NCBI GenBank assembly: GCA_012512955.1
Contig: JAAZDD010000161.1
Coordinates: forward strand, 1 to 32,921
Length of the DNA stretch: 32,921 nt
Reading direction: 5' to 3'
Origin: Clostridia bacterium
GTDB taxonomy: Bacteria > Bacillota > DULZ01
Shown piece by piece: positions 1-9,166 of the stretch. Each line of letters starts with the position of its first letter. Position 1 is the stretch's first letter. Below the pieces are notes generated by a model. The model saw only the letters and a program-made list of their open reading frames with translations, did no database searches and was not told the DNA's origin. Position numbers and translations under genes: made by a program.

Positions 1-1
1 C

Positions 2-1603
2 ATCTTGTTTCCCGGAGGATCCCTGACGGGAGGCAGCCACAAGAAAGTGGGAAGCGGTCTTTTAGGCAGAAACCGGGAGATTGGGGAACAGAAAAACCAG
101 TTGCGTAAATTGGAAGCCAAGGAGAGGGAACTTCAGCAAAAGCTTCGGGAAATGCTGGAGCATAAAGCTGACCTGGAAAAGCAATGGCAGCAGCTGGGTG
201 AAGAAAGCAGTAGGCTGGAAATGGAGATCGCCCGCCGGGAAGGAGAAAGAAGCAGGCTGAAAGGGGAGTTGGCTCAGCAGCAAAAGTTAATGGAACAGGG
301 CCGTTGGGAGGAAGAACAGCTAGTGACGGAAGAGAGCCGGTGGCAACGCCAACTGGCTGAAGTGGAACAAGCAAAGGCTGTTGCCGTAGCGGAAAGGGAG
401 GAGATCAGCCGGCAACTGGGGCAAAACAAAGCTAAAGGAGCCCGCCTTGAGGAACAGATCCGGTCTTTGACAAACCGCTTGACGGAGCAGAAAGTTCAGT
501 TGGCCGCTCACCGGGAGAAGTTGCGCTCCCTGGAAAGTTCTCTGAGTTATTACCGGCAAAATCACCAGGAAGCCCTGGAAGCAAGTGAACGCTTGAAACG
601 GGAATTAAACCAATTGGTTGAGCGGAAAGGGTTGCTTAATCAATCTTTGGCTCAGTTGGAGGAACAGGAGCACCTGTTGCTCCATGAATGTCACCGGATG
701 GACGGCCGGCTAAAGAACCTGGCCGTCCAGGTACAGGAGGCCCAGGCTGATGTGATTGGCTTGGAAAGGCAAGTAGGGCAGTTGGCCAAGGAACTTAAAG
801 ATTTGAAAGAACAGCATCACCAGGTGGCCATGCAGCTGACCCGGTTGGAAGTGGAATGGGATAATGCCGTGGGCAGACTCGGGGAAAAATTTCAATTGAC
901 CTGGGAGGAAGCGAAAGAAAAGCAGGTGCAGTTAACTTCCCGGCGGGAGGCGGAGAACCGGGTCAGGAGTTTGCGAAAAATGATCGACGGTCTTGGTTTG
1001 GTCAATCCCAACGCCATGACCGAGTATCAGAAGCTGGAAGAACGTTACCGGTTTCTCAAGAACCAGCAAGAAGACCTGTTGGAGGCCAGGGAAGGGTTGT
1101 TCAAAATTATTGCGGAAATGGAAAAGATCATGGGCCAAAGATTTAGGCAGACATTTAAGGAAGTGGAGAACGCTTTTCAGGAGGTATTTGCTTATCTCTT
1201 CGATGGGGGCAAAGCAGCATTGGAGTTAACGGATGGAGATAATCTGTTGGAATGCGGCATAGAGATCATTGCCCAGCCTCCCGGGAAGAAAATGCAGCAC
1301 TTATCCCTGCTGTCTGGAGGGGAAAGGGCTTTGACAGCTACTGCCCTTCTGTTTGCCTTGCTGAAGGTGAAACCAAGCCCCTTCTGTGTACTGGATGAAA
1401 TTGAAGCTAATTTGGATGAGACCAATGTGGACCGGGTGGCCAAATACTTAAGGCAGTTTGCCCAGCAGACTCAGTTTATTCTGGTGTCTCACCGCCAGGG
1501 AACTATGGAAGCAGCCGACGCTCTCTATGGGGTGACCATGGAGGAATCCGGGGTTTCCCGGTTGGTGTCCGTCCGGCTGACGCCAGCGGCGGAAGTTGGT
1601 TAG
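2..1603 (+). CDS. smc: Chromosome segregation protein SMC, C-terminal part (5' truncated by window edge)
   Basis: Long coiled coil followed by ABC-type C-lobe: LSLLSGGERALTATALLFALL and Walker B/D-loop FCVLDEIEANLDETNV; frame open to the window start. Confidence 0.95.
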   Translation: MLFPGGSLTGGSHKKVGSGLLGRNREIGEQKNQLRKLEAKERELQQKLREMLEHKADLEKQWQQLGEESSRLEMEIARREGERSRLKGELAQQQKLMEQGRWEEEQLVTEESRWQRQLAEVEQAKAVAVAEREEISRQLGQNKAKGARLEEQIRSLTNRLTEQKVQLAAHREKLRSLESSLSYYRQNHQEALEASERLKRELNQLVERKGLLNQSLAQLEEQEHLLLHECHRMDGRLKNLAVQVQEAQADVIGLERQVGQLAKELKDLKEQHHQVAMQLTRLEVEWDNAVGRLGEKFQLTWEEAKEKQVQLTSRREAENRVRSLRKMIDGLGLVNPNAMTEYQKLEERYRFLKNQQEDLLEAREGLFKIIAEMEKIMGQRFRQTFKEVENAFQEVFAYLFDGGKAALELTDGDNLLECGIEIIAQPPGKKMQHLSLLSGGERALTATALLFALLKVKPSPFCVLDEIEANLDETNVDRVAKYLRQFAQQTQFILVSHRQGTMEAADALYGVTMEESGVSRLVSVRLTPAAEVG

Positions 1604-1612
1604 GATCGCATA

Positions 1613-1652
1613 CTCCTCTGTCCAAAGGGAAAACTAAAGAGGATCAGAGGAG
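1613..1652 (+). promoter_or_regulatory. Inverted repeat CTCCTCTG(1613-1620)/CAGAGGAG(1645-1652) overlapping the Shine-Dalgarno of the next gene
   Basis: Perfect 8-bp complementary arms; the right arm overlaps the SD AGAGGAGGGG located before GTG 1660. Confidence 0.45.
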
Positions 1653-1659
1653 GGGTATT

Positions 1660-2799
1660 GTGAAAGAAATCAAAGGCATTGCCCATTTCCTGGTGGAGCA
1701 AATGGTTGAGCGGACCAGAGCCTTAGGACAGGGAAGAAATGTGGGCTGTTTCGGTTTTGTGGATGAAGACGGCTATATTTCTTCTCATACGGAATTGGTG
1801 GATGGGGGCTTAAGCGGTATTCCCTTACGGGTTTTATTGGGAAAAGTGGCAGTGATGGAGCATAATTCCATTATTGAAGGTTTGAAACAATTGCCGGAGA
1901 ATGCCGTGTTTATCACGACTCGTCCCGGTAAAACGGGACTGATCACCGATGTGACGGGAGTGGATTTTTTCAATTTGCCGGTGGTCAGTATCGGAGTAAA
2001 GAATGACGGGGTAGCCGGAATTGGCCTGATGATGCCCAAGCCCCGCCATTATGATTTGGCTACGGAGGCAGAGAAACTTAACCTGGAAACTTTGGACACT
2101 GATACCATGGAAGCGGAAAGAGAGGTCCTGCGCAAGACCAATGAATTGGGGTTGGCTTACCTGGAATTAAGTGAAAGCCTGGAAACGGTGGATCTACCTG
2201 AAAAACCGCCGGTCTGCCTGGCGTCCCGGAAGGACTATTGGCGTCTACCCAGAAGAAAGGTAGAGGCTTTGAACGGGGAATTGGCCAAAGAATTGGTGGC
2301 CAAATCTATCTCTATCGGTCAGGGACGTGAGGTGTCCGTGATGGGATTATTGGATGAGCAGGGAACAGTCCAGCCTTTAGGGAAAATCATCGCAGGAGGT
2401 ATGGGGTTTGTACCTGCCAGGTTGATGGCTTCCAGTGCGGCGGATATTGAGGGCAAGTCCCTCCGGGAAATCTACGGAGAGCTTTTGCCCCCCAATGCGG
2501 TGATTGTCCACACCCATCCCGGAGGAACCGGTGTCATGCATGTGGGAGATGCCAGCGCCGGCCCCGGTACCTGGGGACGGCCCATTGTGGCTATAGGCCA
2601 TGATCAGGACGGTGAGATCAAAGGAGCTACCGTCATTGAAGTAGAGGACCGTCTTTACCGGCTGGCTGATGAGGATGAAAAATTGAACCTGGCTTTCTTC
2701 GAGGCAGGTACTCCCGAAGCGGAAGCGGACATCAGGAATCGGAAATTTGGGATTGCCCAGGAATACACCGGATTGTGTAAACCCATTGAGCTGGTCTAG
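1660..2799 (+). CDS. Two-domain protein of unknown function; internal tandem duplication with JAMM/MPN-like HTHP-x9-D motif in C-terminal copy
   Basis: GTG start with strong SD. Copies (about aa 10-170 and 205-370) align: GQGRNVGCFGFVDEDG / GQGREVSVMGLLDEQG; LPENAVFITTRPGKTG / LPPNAVIVHTHPGGTG; PVVSIG / PIVAIG; EKLNLETLDTDTMEAE / EKLNLAFFEAGTPEAE. Confidence 0.8.
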   Translation: MKEIKGIAHFLVEQMVERTRALGQGRNVGCFGFVDEDGYISSHTELVDGGLSGIPLRVLLGKVAVMEHNSIIEGLKQLPENAVFITTRPGKTGLITDVTGVDFFNLPVVSIGVKNDGVAGIGLMMPKPRHYDLATEAEKLNLETLDTDTMEAEREVLRKTNELGLAYLELSESLETVDLPEKPPVCLASRKDYWRLPRRKVEALNGELAKELVAKSISIGQGREVSVMGLLDEQGTVQPLGKIIAGGMGFVPARLMASSAADIEGKSLREIYGELLPPNAVIVHTHPGGTGVMHVGDASAGPGTWGRPIVAIGHDQDGEIKGATVIEVEDRLYRLADEDEKLNLAFFEAGTPEAEADIRNRKFGIAQEYTGLCKPIELV

Positions 2800-2814
2800 G
2801 GCTTGTGGTAAAAT
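2786..2814 (+). promoter_or_regulatory. Putative sigma-A promoter for ftsY: TTGAGC - 17 bp - TAAAAT
   Basis: -35 TTGAGC 2786-2791, 17-bp spacer, -10 TAAAAT 2809-2814. Confidence 0.5.
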
Positions 2815-2818
2815 TATG

Positions 2819-2855
2819 AGGCTGGGGTCGGAAAGACCTTAGCCTTATCTTTTTA
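2819..2855 (+). terminator. Hairpin AGGCTGGGGTC-GGAAA-GACCTTAGCCT followed by TATCTTTTT; intrinsic terminator or attenuator
   Basis: 11-bp stem (two G-U pairs), 5-nt loop, U-rich tail; lies between gene 1660-2799 and ftsY and immediately downstream of the putative promoter at 2786-2814. Confidence 0.65.
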
Positions 2856-2869
2856 AGGGGGTTTTTGAT

Positions 2870-3790
2870 GTGGGATTTTTTGAGAAATTGAAAGCAGGCT
2901 TGGCGAAAACCAGGGCAGGTTTTGTGGATAAGGTCAATACGCTGGTGACGGGCAGGACCAAAATCGATGAGGAATTCTATGAAGAATTGGAAGAAATTTT
3001 GATCCAAAGTGATGTAGGAGTGGAGACCACCTTAAAATTGGTGGAACAAGTAAAAGCATCTGCCAAGGAAAGAAAGGCAACCAGCGGTGAGGAAGTTAAA
3101 GATATTCTAAAGGAAGAAATAGAGAATATTTTGAGTGCCAAAGATAGCAGCCTTAACTTCCAGGAGGACGGGCTAACGGTGATCATGGTGGTAGGTGTCA
3201 ACGGAGCAGGTAAAACCACCACCATCGGCAAATTGGCCGCCAATTTCAAGAGTGAAGGGAAAAAGGTACTCCTGGCCGCGGCAGATACCTTTAGGGCGGC
3301 AGCCATCGAACAGTTGGAAATCTGGGCAGAGCGAAGCGGTGTAGAATTGGTTAAACACCAGGAAGGTTCTGATCCTGCGGCTGTGGCCTTTGACGGGTTG
3401 AAGGCAGCTCAATCCCGCCAGGCAGACGTGCTGATCATTGATACGGCAGGGCGCCTACAGAACAAGAAAAACCTGATGAATGAGCTGAACAAAATATTCC
3501 GGGTATTAAATCGGGAGGCGTCCGGAACACCCCATGAGGTATTGCTGGTCATTGATGCCACCACCGGACAAAATGCTTTGTCACAGGCCCTGGTCTTTAA
3601 AGAAGCCGCCAATGTGACGGGGATTGTCTTGACCAAATTGGACGGCACAGCCAAAGGAGGGGTGATTATTCCCGTGGCGGATCAGTTGCAGATCCCGGTG
3701 AAGTTCGTGGGTGTCGGTGAAGGGATTGACGATTTAAAACCCTTTGATGCCAAAGATTTCGTGTCTGCTTTGTTCAGTGAGGAAGGTTAG
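2870..3790 (+). CDS. ftsY: Signal recognition particle receptor FtsY
   Basis: GTG start after AAGGGGG; SRP GTPase motifs GVNGAGKTTTIGKLA, DTAGRLQNKKNLM, TKLDGTAKGG, and C-terminal GVGEGIDDLKPF. Confidence 0.97.
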   Translation: MGFFEKLKAGLAKTRAGFVDKVNTLVTGRTKIDEEFYEELEEILIQSDVGVETTLKLVEQVKASAKERKATSGEEVKDILKEEIENILSAKDSSLNFQEDGLTVIMVVGVNGAGKTTTIGKLAANFKSEGKKVLLAAADTFRAAAIEQLEIWAERSGVELVKHQEGSDPAAVAFDGLKAAQSRQADVLIIDTAGRLQNKKNLMNELNKIFRVLNREASGTPHEVLLVIDATTGQNALSQALVFKEAANVTGIVLTKLDGTAKGGVIIPVADQLQIPVKFVGVGEGIDDLKPFDAKDFVSALFSEEG

Positions 3791-3809
3791 AATTGGAGGA
3801 GGGATTCCA

Positions 3810-5120
3810 TTGGCCAAGATCCTGATTAAGAATTGTGTGATCATCCCCATGGAGAAAGAGTTGGCTGATCCGGGAGAACGGTATTTTACCGGGGAAATTG
3901 CCGTTTCCGGCCGCCGGATTGTCCATGTGGGACCGCAGGGAACGGTGAGTAGCGATTTTCAAGCGGAGCGAGTCATTGACGGGACGGGAAAGGTGGCTTT
4001 GCCGGGCTTAATCAATGCCCATACCCATGCGGCCATGACACTCCTTAGGAGCTATGCTGATGATCTGCCCCTGATGCAGTGGCTGGAACAACGGATCTGG
4101 CCCCTGGAAGCGAATCTCACACCGGAAGATGTGTACTGGGGCACCAAACTGAGCATTCTGGAGATGTTGAAGGCAGGAATCACTACTTTTGCCGATATGT
4201 ACTTATTCATGGAGCAAGTGGCCCAGGCTGTTCAGGAAGGCGGAATGCGGGCCTCCCTGGCCAGGGGTATTGTCGGAGGAGAGCGGGGTTTGGCGGCCCT
4301 CCGGGAGACGGAGGAACTGGCGGACAAATGGCACGGCTTTGAAGAGGGCCGGATCACGGTGATGTTTGGCCCCCATGCTCCTTATACCTGCCCGCCGGAG
4401 TTCCTGAAAGAAGTGGTCAAGAAGGCTAAGCAATCAGGGTTAGGGATTCACATTCATTTGGCTGAAACCCTGGATGAGGTGCAGCGGATCAAAAACCGGT
4501 ACGGAAAGCTTCCCGTAGAGTTGATGGAAGAAGTAGGGCTCTTTGAAGTACCTGTAACGGCAGCCCACTGCGTTCACTTGGAACCCCACGAAATTAACAT
4601 ACTCAGAGATTATAACGTGAAAGTGGTTCATAATCCGGAAAGTAATATGAAATTGGCCAGCGGTATTGCCCCGGTTCCCGAAATGTTGGAGGCAGGAGTG
4701 ACGGTAGCCCTGGGCACTGACGGCGCAGCTAGCAACAACAATTTGGATTTGTTCGGTGAAATGCGGGCCGCCGCCTTGCTCCATAAAGTCAATAAACTGG
4801 ATTCCACCGTGATCAGTGCCTACCAGGCACTGCAAATGGCCACCAGAGCCGGTGCCAAAGCTTTGGGATTGGAGGATCTGGGGGTCCTCAAAGCGGGCTA
4901 TAAGGCGGATCTGATTTTAGTTGATTTGGAAAAGCCCCATCTCTATCCCCGGCACGATATAGTTGCCCATTTGGTTTATGCAGTACAGGCTGCCGATGTG
5001 GATACGGTCATGGTCGACGGGCGGATCCTGGTGGAGAAGGGGCAGGTATTGTCCCTTGACGAGGAAGAGATTTACCGGAAAGTGAAAGAAGCCAGTGATA
5101 GATTAACAGGTCAACATTAA
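3810..5120 (+). CDS. mtaD: Amidohydrolase; 5-methylthioadenosine/S-adenosylhomocysteine deaminase-like
   Basis: Metal-site motifs INAHTHAAMTLLRSYADDLPLMQWL, GPHAPYTC, IHIHLAET, AAHCVHL, LGTDGAASNNNLDLF. TTG 3810 after GGAGGG preferred over the track start, which overlaps ftsY. Confidence 0.85.
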   Translation: MAKILIKNCVIIPMEKELADPGERYFTGEIAVSGRRIVHVGPQGTVSSDFQAERVIDGTGKVALPGLINAHTHAAMTLLRSYADDLPLMQWLEQRIWPLEANLTPEDVYWGTKLSILEMLKAGITTFADMYLFMEQVAQAVQEGGMRASLARGIVGGERGLAALRETEELADKWHGFEEGRITVMFGPHAPYTCPPEFLKEVVKKAKQSGLGIHIHLAETLDEVQRIKNRYGKLPVELMEEVGLFEVPVTAAHCVHLEPHEINILRDYNVKVVHNPESNMKLASGIAPVPEMLEAGVTVALGTDGAASNNNLDLFGEMRAAALLHKVNKLDSTVISAYQALQMATRAGAKALGLEDLGVLKAGYKADLILVDLEKPHLYPRHDIVAHLVYAVQAADVDTVMVDGRILVEKGQVLSLDEEEIYRKVKEASDRLTGQH

Positions 5121-5123
5121 GGC

Positions 5124-5152
5124 TTGACAGGGAAACGGTAATTATGTAAAAT
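5124..5152 (+). promoter_or_regulatory. Sigma-A-like promoter for ylxM-ffh: TTGACA - 17 bp - TAAAAT
   Basis: Consensus -35 (5124-5129), 17-bp spacer, near-consensus -10 (5147-5152). Confidence 0.75.
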
Positions 5153-5157
5153 CACCC

Positions 5158-5179
5158 TGTAAAGCAAAAATACTTTACA
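5158..5179. repeat. Inverted repeat TGTAAAG-N8-CTTTACA
   Basis: Perfect 7-bp arms at 5158-5164 and 5173-5179, starting 5 nt after the -10 and upstream of the ylxM ATG. Confidence 0.7.
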
Positions 5180-5192
5180 TGGGGCTGAAGTA

Positions 5193-5543
5193 ATGTTAGA
5201 TAAAGTCACCAGGATGGCTTGGCTTTATGATTTTTACGGCTCCCTGCTGACGGAAAAGCAGCGGCGGTTTGTGGAGCTGTACTATCACCAAGACTTTTCC
5301 CTGGCTGAAATTGCTTCCCTGACCGGAATCAGCCGCCAGGCGGTTTACGATTTGTTGAAGCGGTCGGAAAACGCCCTGGAGGACTATGAGGCTTCTTTAG
5401 GTTTTTTGGAAAAATATCTTGAACAACAAAAAATTGTTGCTCAATTAAGGGAATTATTGTTAAAGGCCCAGGTACAGGAGGATCTTTTCCGGGGAGCTGA
5501 CCAATTGTTGACCAGCCTCCTGGAAGTATACCAGGAGACGTAA
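5193..5543 (+). CDS. ylxM: YlxM-family HTH protein, putative SRP-associated regulator
   Basis: Sigma-70 region 4-like HTH (LTEKQRRFVELYYHQDFSLAEIASLTGISRQAVYDLLKRSENAL) directly upstream of ffh. Confidence 0.92.
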   Translation: MLDKVTRMAWLYDFYGSLLTEKQRRFVELYYHQDFSLAEIASLTGISRQAVYDLLKRSENALEDYEASLGFLEKYLEQQKIVAQLRELLLKAQVQEDLFRGADQLLTSLLEVYQET

Positions 5544-5555
5544 AGGAGAGACAAG

Positions 5556-6908
5556 ATGAGTGCTTTTTCCAGTTTGGCGGAAAAACTCCAGAATACTTTC
5601 AAGAAGCTGAAAGGCAAGGGCAAACTGACGGAAAAAGATGTTCAGGAGGCCATGCGGGAAGTCCGGCTTGCCCTGTTGGAAGCAGACGTAAACTATAAGG
5701 TGGTAAAGGATTTTACCGCTACCGTTAAAGAGAGGGCTTTGGGTCAGGAAGTGATGGAGAGCCTGACTCCTGCCCAGCAGGTCATCAAGATTGTCAATGA
5801 GGAGCTAACGGCTCTCATGGGAGGGACCCAAAGCAAAATTACCCTGGCGTCGAAACCGCCGACGATTATCATGCTGGTGGGTCTGCAAGGAGCTGGTAAA
5901 ACAACCACCGCAGGTAAATTGGCAGGGTATTTTAAAAGGCAGGGGAGACGCCCCCTGCTGGTGGCTTGCGACGTTTACCGGCCGGCCGCTATCAAGCAGT
6001 TGGAAGTGGTAGGCGGCAAGCTGGAGATTCCGGTTTTTTCCCTGGGTGAGCGGGTCAGTCCTGTGGAAATAGCCCGGCAGGCAGTGGCCCATGCCCAAAA
6101 CCACGGTAATGACTTGGTTGTTTTGGATACCGCCGGCAGGCTGCATATCAATGAGGAATTAATGCAGGAACTGGAGAATATCAAGACTGCCGTAAAGCCC
6201 CATGAAATACTGCTGGTAGTTGATGCTATGACAGGGCAGGATGCGGTGTCGGTGGCGGAAAGTTTCCACCAGACCCTAGGCCTGGATGGGATTATTATGA
6301 CCAAATTGGACGGGGATACCAGGGGCGGTGCCGCTTTGTCGGTTAAGGCAGTAACCGGCAGGCCCATTAAATTCGCCGGGATGGGCGAAAAACTGGATGC
6401 CCTGGAACCCTTCCATCCCGACCGGATGGCTTCCCGGATTTTGGGAATGGGGGATGTTTTAACCCTGATTGAGAAGGCCCAGGCCAGTTTTGATCAGGCC
6501 AAGGCCAAGGAGATGGAGCGAAAGCTCAGGCAGCAGGAGTTCACCCTGGAGGATTTTTTGGATCAGTTGAATCAAATGAAATCCATGGGGCCCTTAGAAG
6601 ATATTCTGGGGATGCTGCCCGGTTTGGGACAGGCGAAACAGCTCAAAAATTTGCAGGTGGATGAGAAAGAACTGCAGCATGTGGAAGCGATTATTCAATC
6701 CATGACGCCTGCGGAGAGACGAAATCCGGAAATTATTAACGGCAGTCGCAAGCGGAGAATCGCCCAGGGAAGCGGTACCCGGGTCCAGGATGTGAACCGG
6801 TTGCTGAAGCAGTTTGCGGAAGCCAGAAAAATGATGAAACAGTTGGGCGAGATGGCGGGAGCAGCCAAGAAAGGCAAAAAAGGTTTCAAGTTTCCCTTAT
6901 TCAGATAA
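5556..6908 (+). CDS. ffh: Signal recognition particle protein Ffh
   Basis: [42 protein letters not shown]; methionine-rich M domain. Confidence 0.98.
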   Translation: MSAFSSLAEKLQNTFKKLKGKGKLTEKDVQEAMREVRLALLEADVNYKVVKDFTATVKERALGQEVMESLTPAQQVIKIVNEELTALMGGTQSKITLASKPPTIIMLVGLQGAGKTTTAGKLAGYFKRQGRRPLLVACDVYRPAAIKQLEVVGGKLEIPVFSLGERVSPVEIARQAVAHAQNHGNDLVVLDTAGRLHINEELMQELENIKTAVKPHEILLVVDAMTGQDAVSVAESFHQTLGLDGIIMTKLDGDTRGGAALSVKAVTGRPIKFAGMGEKLDALEPFHPDRMASRILGMGDVLTLIEKAQASFDQAKAKEMERKLRQQEFTLEDFLDQLNQMKSMGPLEDILGMLPGLGQAKQLKNLQVDEKELQHVEAIIQSMTPAERRNPEIINGSRKRRIAQGSGTRVQDVNRLLKQFAEARKMMKQLGEMAGAAKKGKKGFKFPLFR

Positions 6909-6953
6909 TAAGGGTAATCTTTAGATAAAGATGAACTTGAGGAGGTGGATTTT

Positions 6954-7226
6954 TTGGCAACAAGGATCAGATTAAGGAGAATGGGCAGCAAGAAAGCTCC
7001 CTTTTACCGGGTGGTAGTAGCTGATGCCCGCTCCCCCAGGGACGGTCGTTTTATTGAAGAAATCGGGTACTATAATCCCGTCAGCCAGCCGGAAGCGATT
7101 CAAATCGATACGGAAAAGGCGGTTAAATGGGTGAAGAATGGTGCCCAGCCTTCTGAAACCGTCAGGGCTCTCTTAAAGAAGGCCGGGGTTTGGAAGAAAA
7201 TTGCCGAAGAAAAAGCGGCTAAATAG
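6954..7226 (+). CDS. rpsP: 30S ribosomal protein S16
   Basis: [44 protein letters not shown] 6954 after GAGGAGGTGG preferred over GTG 6945, which overlaps the SD. Confidence 0.96.
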   Translation: MATRIRLRRMGSKKAPFYRVVVADARSPRDGRFIEEIGYYNPVSQPEAIQIDTEKAVKWVKNGAQPSETVRALLKKAGVWKKIAEEKAAK

Positions 7227-7244
7227 TTCAGAGGGGGTCTATAA

Positions 7245-7472
7245 ATGAGGGAACTGGTAGAGAATATTGCCAGAGCTCTTGTTGATCATCCGGATGAGGT
7301 TACCGTCAATGTGGTGGAAGGTGAAAAATCCGTTATTTTGGAGTTGAAAGTGGCACCTGATGACATGGGCAAAGTAATCGGCAAGCAGGGCAGGATTGCC
7401 AAAGCCATCCGGACTGTGGTCAAAGCGGCCTCTAGCAGAGAAAGTAAAAAGGTAGTAGTGGAAATTGTATAA
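7245..7472 (+). CDS. khpA: KH-domain RNA-binding protein (KhpA/YlqC family)
   Basis: About 75 aa with KH signature DDMGKVIGKQGRIAKAIRTVVKAAS between rpsP and rimM. Confidence 0.93.
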   Translation: MRELVENIARALVDHPDEVTVNVVEGEKSVILELKVAPDDMGKVIGKQGRIAKAIRTVVKAASSRESKKVVVEIV

Positions 7473-7989
7473 AGAGAAAGAGCCTTTGATTACCATAGGC
7501 GAAATTTTGACAACCCAAGGCCATAAAGGAGAAGTGAAGGTCCGACCTTATACCGATTTTCCCCAACGCTTCCAAAAGGGAGAACGAGTGTTGTTAGAAA
7601 AAGAAGGCCGGTTGGCTGAATATGAAATTGCGTCGGTCAGGCATCACAAACGCTGGGTGATCATCGGTTTTGCCGGAATAGCAGACATGTCTGCCGCGGA
7701 AAAACTGGCAGGGTATTTGATTAAAATTCCGCCGGATCAAGTATATCCCTTGCCTGAGGGACATTATTACGTTTTTCAGCTGGTGGGACTGCCGGTTTAT
7801 TCCTTGGAAGGCCGGTATTTAGGCGATTTGCAAAATGTCCTGCCTACCGGCGGCAACGATGTCTACCAGATTGTTCACCCGCAAACAGGTCAGGAGATCC
7901 TGGTGCCGGCAATCAAGGAATGCGTAGCAGCCATCAATTTGGAGGAGAAACGCATCACGGTGAAGTTGTTGCCGGGTTTGGCGGATTAG
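7465..7989 (+). CDS. rimM: 16S rRNA processing protein RimM
   Basis: [28 protein letters not shown] and C-terminal PRC-barrel ([29 protein letters not shown]). Start uncertain: TTG 7465 overlaps khpA by 8 nt and an in-frame TTG lies about 20 nt further on. Confidence 0.93.
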   Translation: MYKEKEPLITIGEILTTQGHKGEVKVRPYTDFPQRFQKGERVLLEKEGRLAEYEIASVRHHKRWVIIGFAGIADMSAAEKLAGYLIKIPPDQVYPLPEGHYYVFQLVGLPVYSLEGRYLGDLQNVLPTGGNDVYQIVHPQTGQEILVPAIKECVAAINLEEKRITVKLLPGLAD

Positions 7990-8000
7990 GAGAATTGACA

Positions 8001-8729
8001 ATGCGGATTGATGTGCTGACAATTTTCCCCGAAATGTTTGATAGCCCCCTCAAGGCCAGTATTCTCAAAAGGGCTATAGAAAAAGGGATTTTGGAAGTTG
8101 GCCTGACCAATATCAGGGATTATGCTACCGATAAACACCGTCGGGTTGACGATTACCCTTTCGGCGGGGGGGCGGGAATGGTCATGAAGCCGGAACCCAT
8201 CTTCCGGGCTTGGTCCGCTGTGAAGGAAAAAGCGCCGGAAGGGGTGGTAAGCAGAACCATTCTGTTGTGTCCCCAGGGGAAAGTGTTTAGCCAGGAATTG
8301 GCCTGGAAATTATCGCAAGAGGAACACCTGATTCTGATCTGCGGTCATTATGAGGGCGTTGATGAAAGGGTTCGCCTTCGTTTAGTTGATGACTCCATCT
8401 CTATCGGGGACTACATTCTCACCGGCGGGGAATTAGGCGCTCTGGTGCTCATTGACGCCGTGACCAGGCTATTGCCGGGAGCGCTGGGAGATGAACAGTC
8501 TCCCCAAGAAGAAACTTTCAGCGATGGGTTGTTGGAATATCCTCAATATACAAGACCAAGAGAGTTTTGTGGAATGGAAGTTCCGGAGATTCTTTTGTCG
8601 GGGCACCACGCCAAAATTAAAGAATGGCGGCGGTTGCAGTCCTTGTTGCGGACGAAGGAACAGCGACCGGATTTACTCCGGAAAGCAGCCTTGTCCCCGG
8701 CAGAGAAGAAGTTATTAGAATTGGAATAG
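8001..8729 (+). CDS. trmD: tRNA (guanine-37-N1)-methyltransferase TrmD
   Basis: [55 protein letters not shown] at 8001. Confidence 0.97.
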   Translation: MRIDVLTIFPEMFDSPLKASILKRAIEKGILEVGLTNIRDYATDKHRRVDDYPFGGGAGMVMKPEPIFRAWSAVKEKAPEGVVSRTILLCPQGKVFSQELAWKLSQEEHLILICGHYEGVDERVRLRLVDDSISIGDYILTGGELGALVLIDAVTRLLPGALGDEQSPQEETFSDGLLEYPQYTRPREFCGMEVPEILLSGHHAKIKEWRRLQSLLRTKEQRPDLLRKAALSPAEKKLLELE

Positions 8730-8757
8730 ATGATCCTGTGGAAAGGGGGTTACTGGC

Positions 8758-9102
8758 ATGGATATTGTCCAGGCTATTGGTCAAGAGCAGATGAAAAAAG
8801 ATATTCCCGATTTTAAACCTGGGGATACAGTGAATGTCCACGTTAAAGTTGTTGAGGGTAATAGGGAAAGGATTCAAATGTTTCAGGGCGTAGTCATTCG
8901 TCGCCGGGGCAAGGGATTACAGGAAACATTTACTGTCCGCCGGATGTCTTACGGTGTGGGCGTAGAAAGAACTTTTCCCGTTCATTCGCCCCGGATCGAT
9001 AAAATAGAAGTCAAGCGTAAAGGTAAAGTCAGAAGAGCAAAACTGTACTACCTGCGTGAACGGGTTGGAAAGTCCGCCAGAATTAAAGAGAAAAACCTGT
9101 AA
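8758..9102 (+). CDS. rplS: 50S ribosomal protein L19
   Basis: [74 protein letters not shown]. Confidence 0.98.
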   Translation: MDIVQAIGQEQMKKDIPDFKPGDTVNVHVKVVEGNRERIQMFQGVVIRRRGKGLQETFTVRRMSYGVGVERTFPVHSPRIDKIEVKRKGKVRRAKLYYLRERVGKSARIKEKNL

Positions 9103-9108
9103 CAATTG

Positions 9109-9137
9109 AAAAGGGACTGCTTAGTCAGTCCGCTTTT
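9109..9137 (+). terminator. Intrinsic terminator after rplS
   Basis: AAAAG-GGACTG-cttagt-CAGTCC-g-CTTTT hairpin with T-rich right arm. Confidence 0.75.
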
Positions 9138-9166
9138 CTTAGTTAAAAATAGGGCGGAGGTTTCCT

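Noticed and set aside
3744-3809. Track start of the amidohydrolase overlapping ftsY
   Set aside because: The 22-aa extension overlaps ftsY and lacks homology-like features; TTG 3810 with GGAGGG is better placed.
4440-4835. 131-aa minus-strand ORF
   Set aside because: Antisense to the confident amidohydrolase gene; no recognisable motif. The other minus-strand ORFs in the track are rejected on the same grounds.
8491-8718. 75-aa plus-strand ORF (and similar plus-strand alternates at 4079, 11331, 14188 and 19887)
   Set aside because: Out-of-frame within, or mostly overlapping, strongly supported genes (trmD, mtaD, rnhB, nuoH, nuoN).
8730-8757. Possible L19 leader regulatory RNA upstream of rplS
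   Set aside because: Only 28 nt separate trmD and rplS, and I see no convincing structure.
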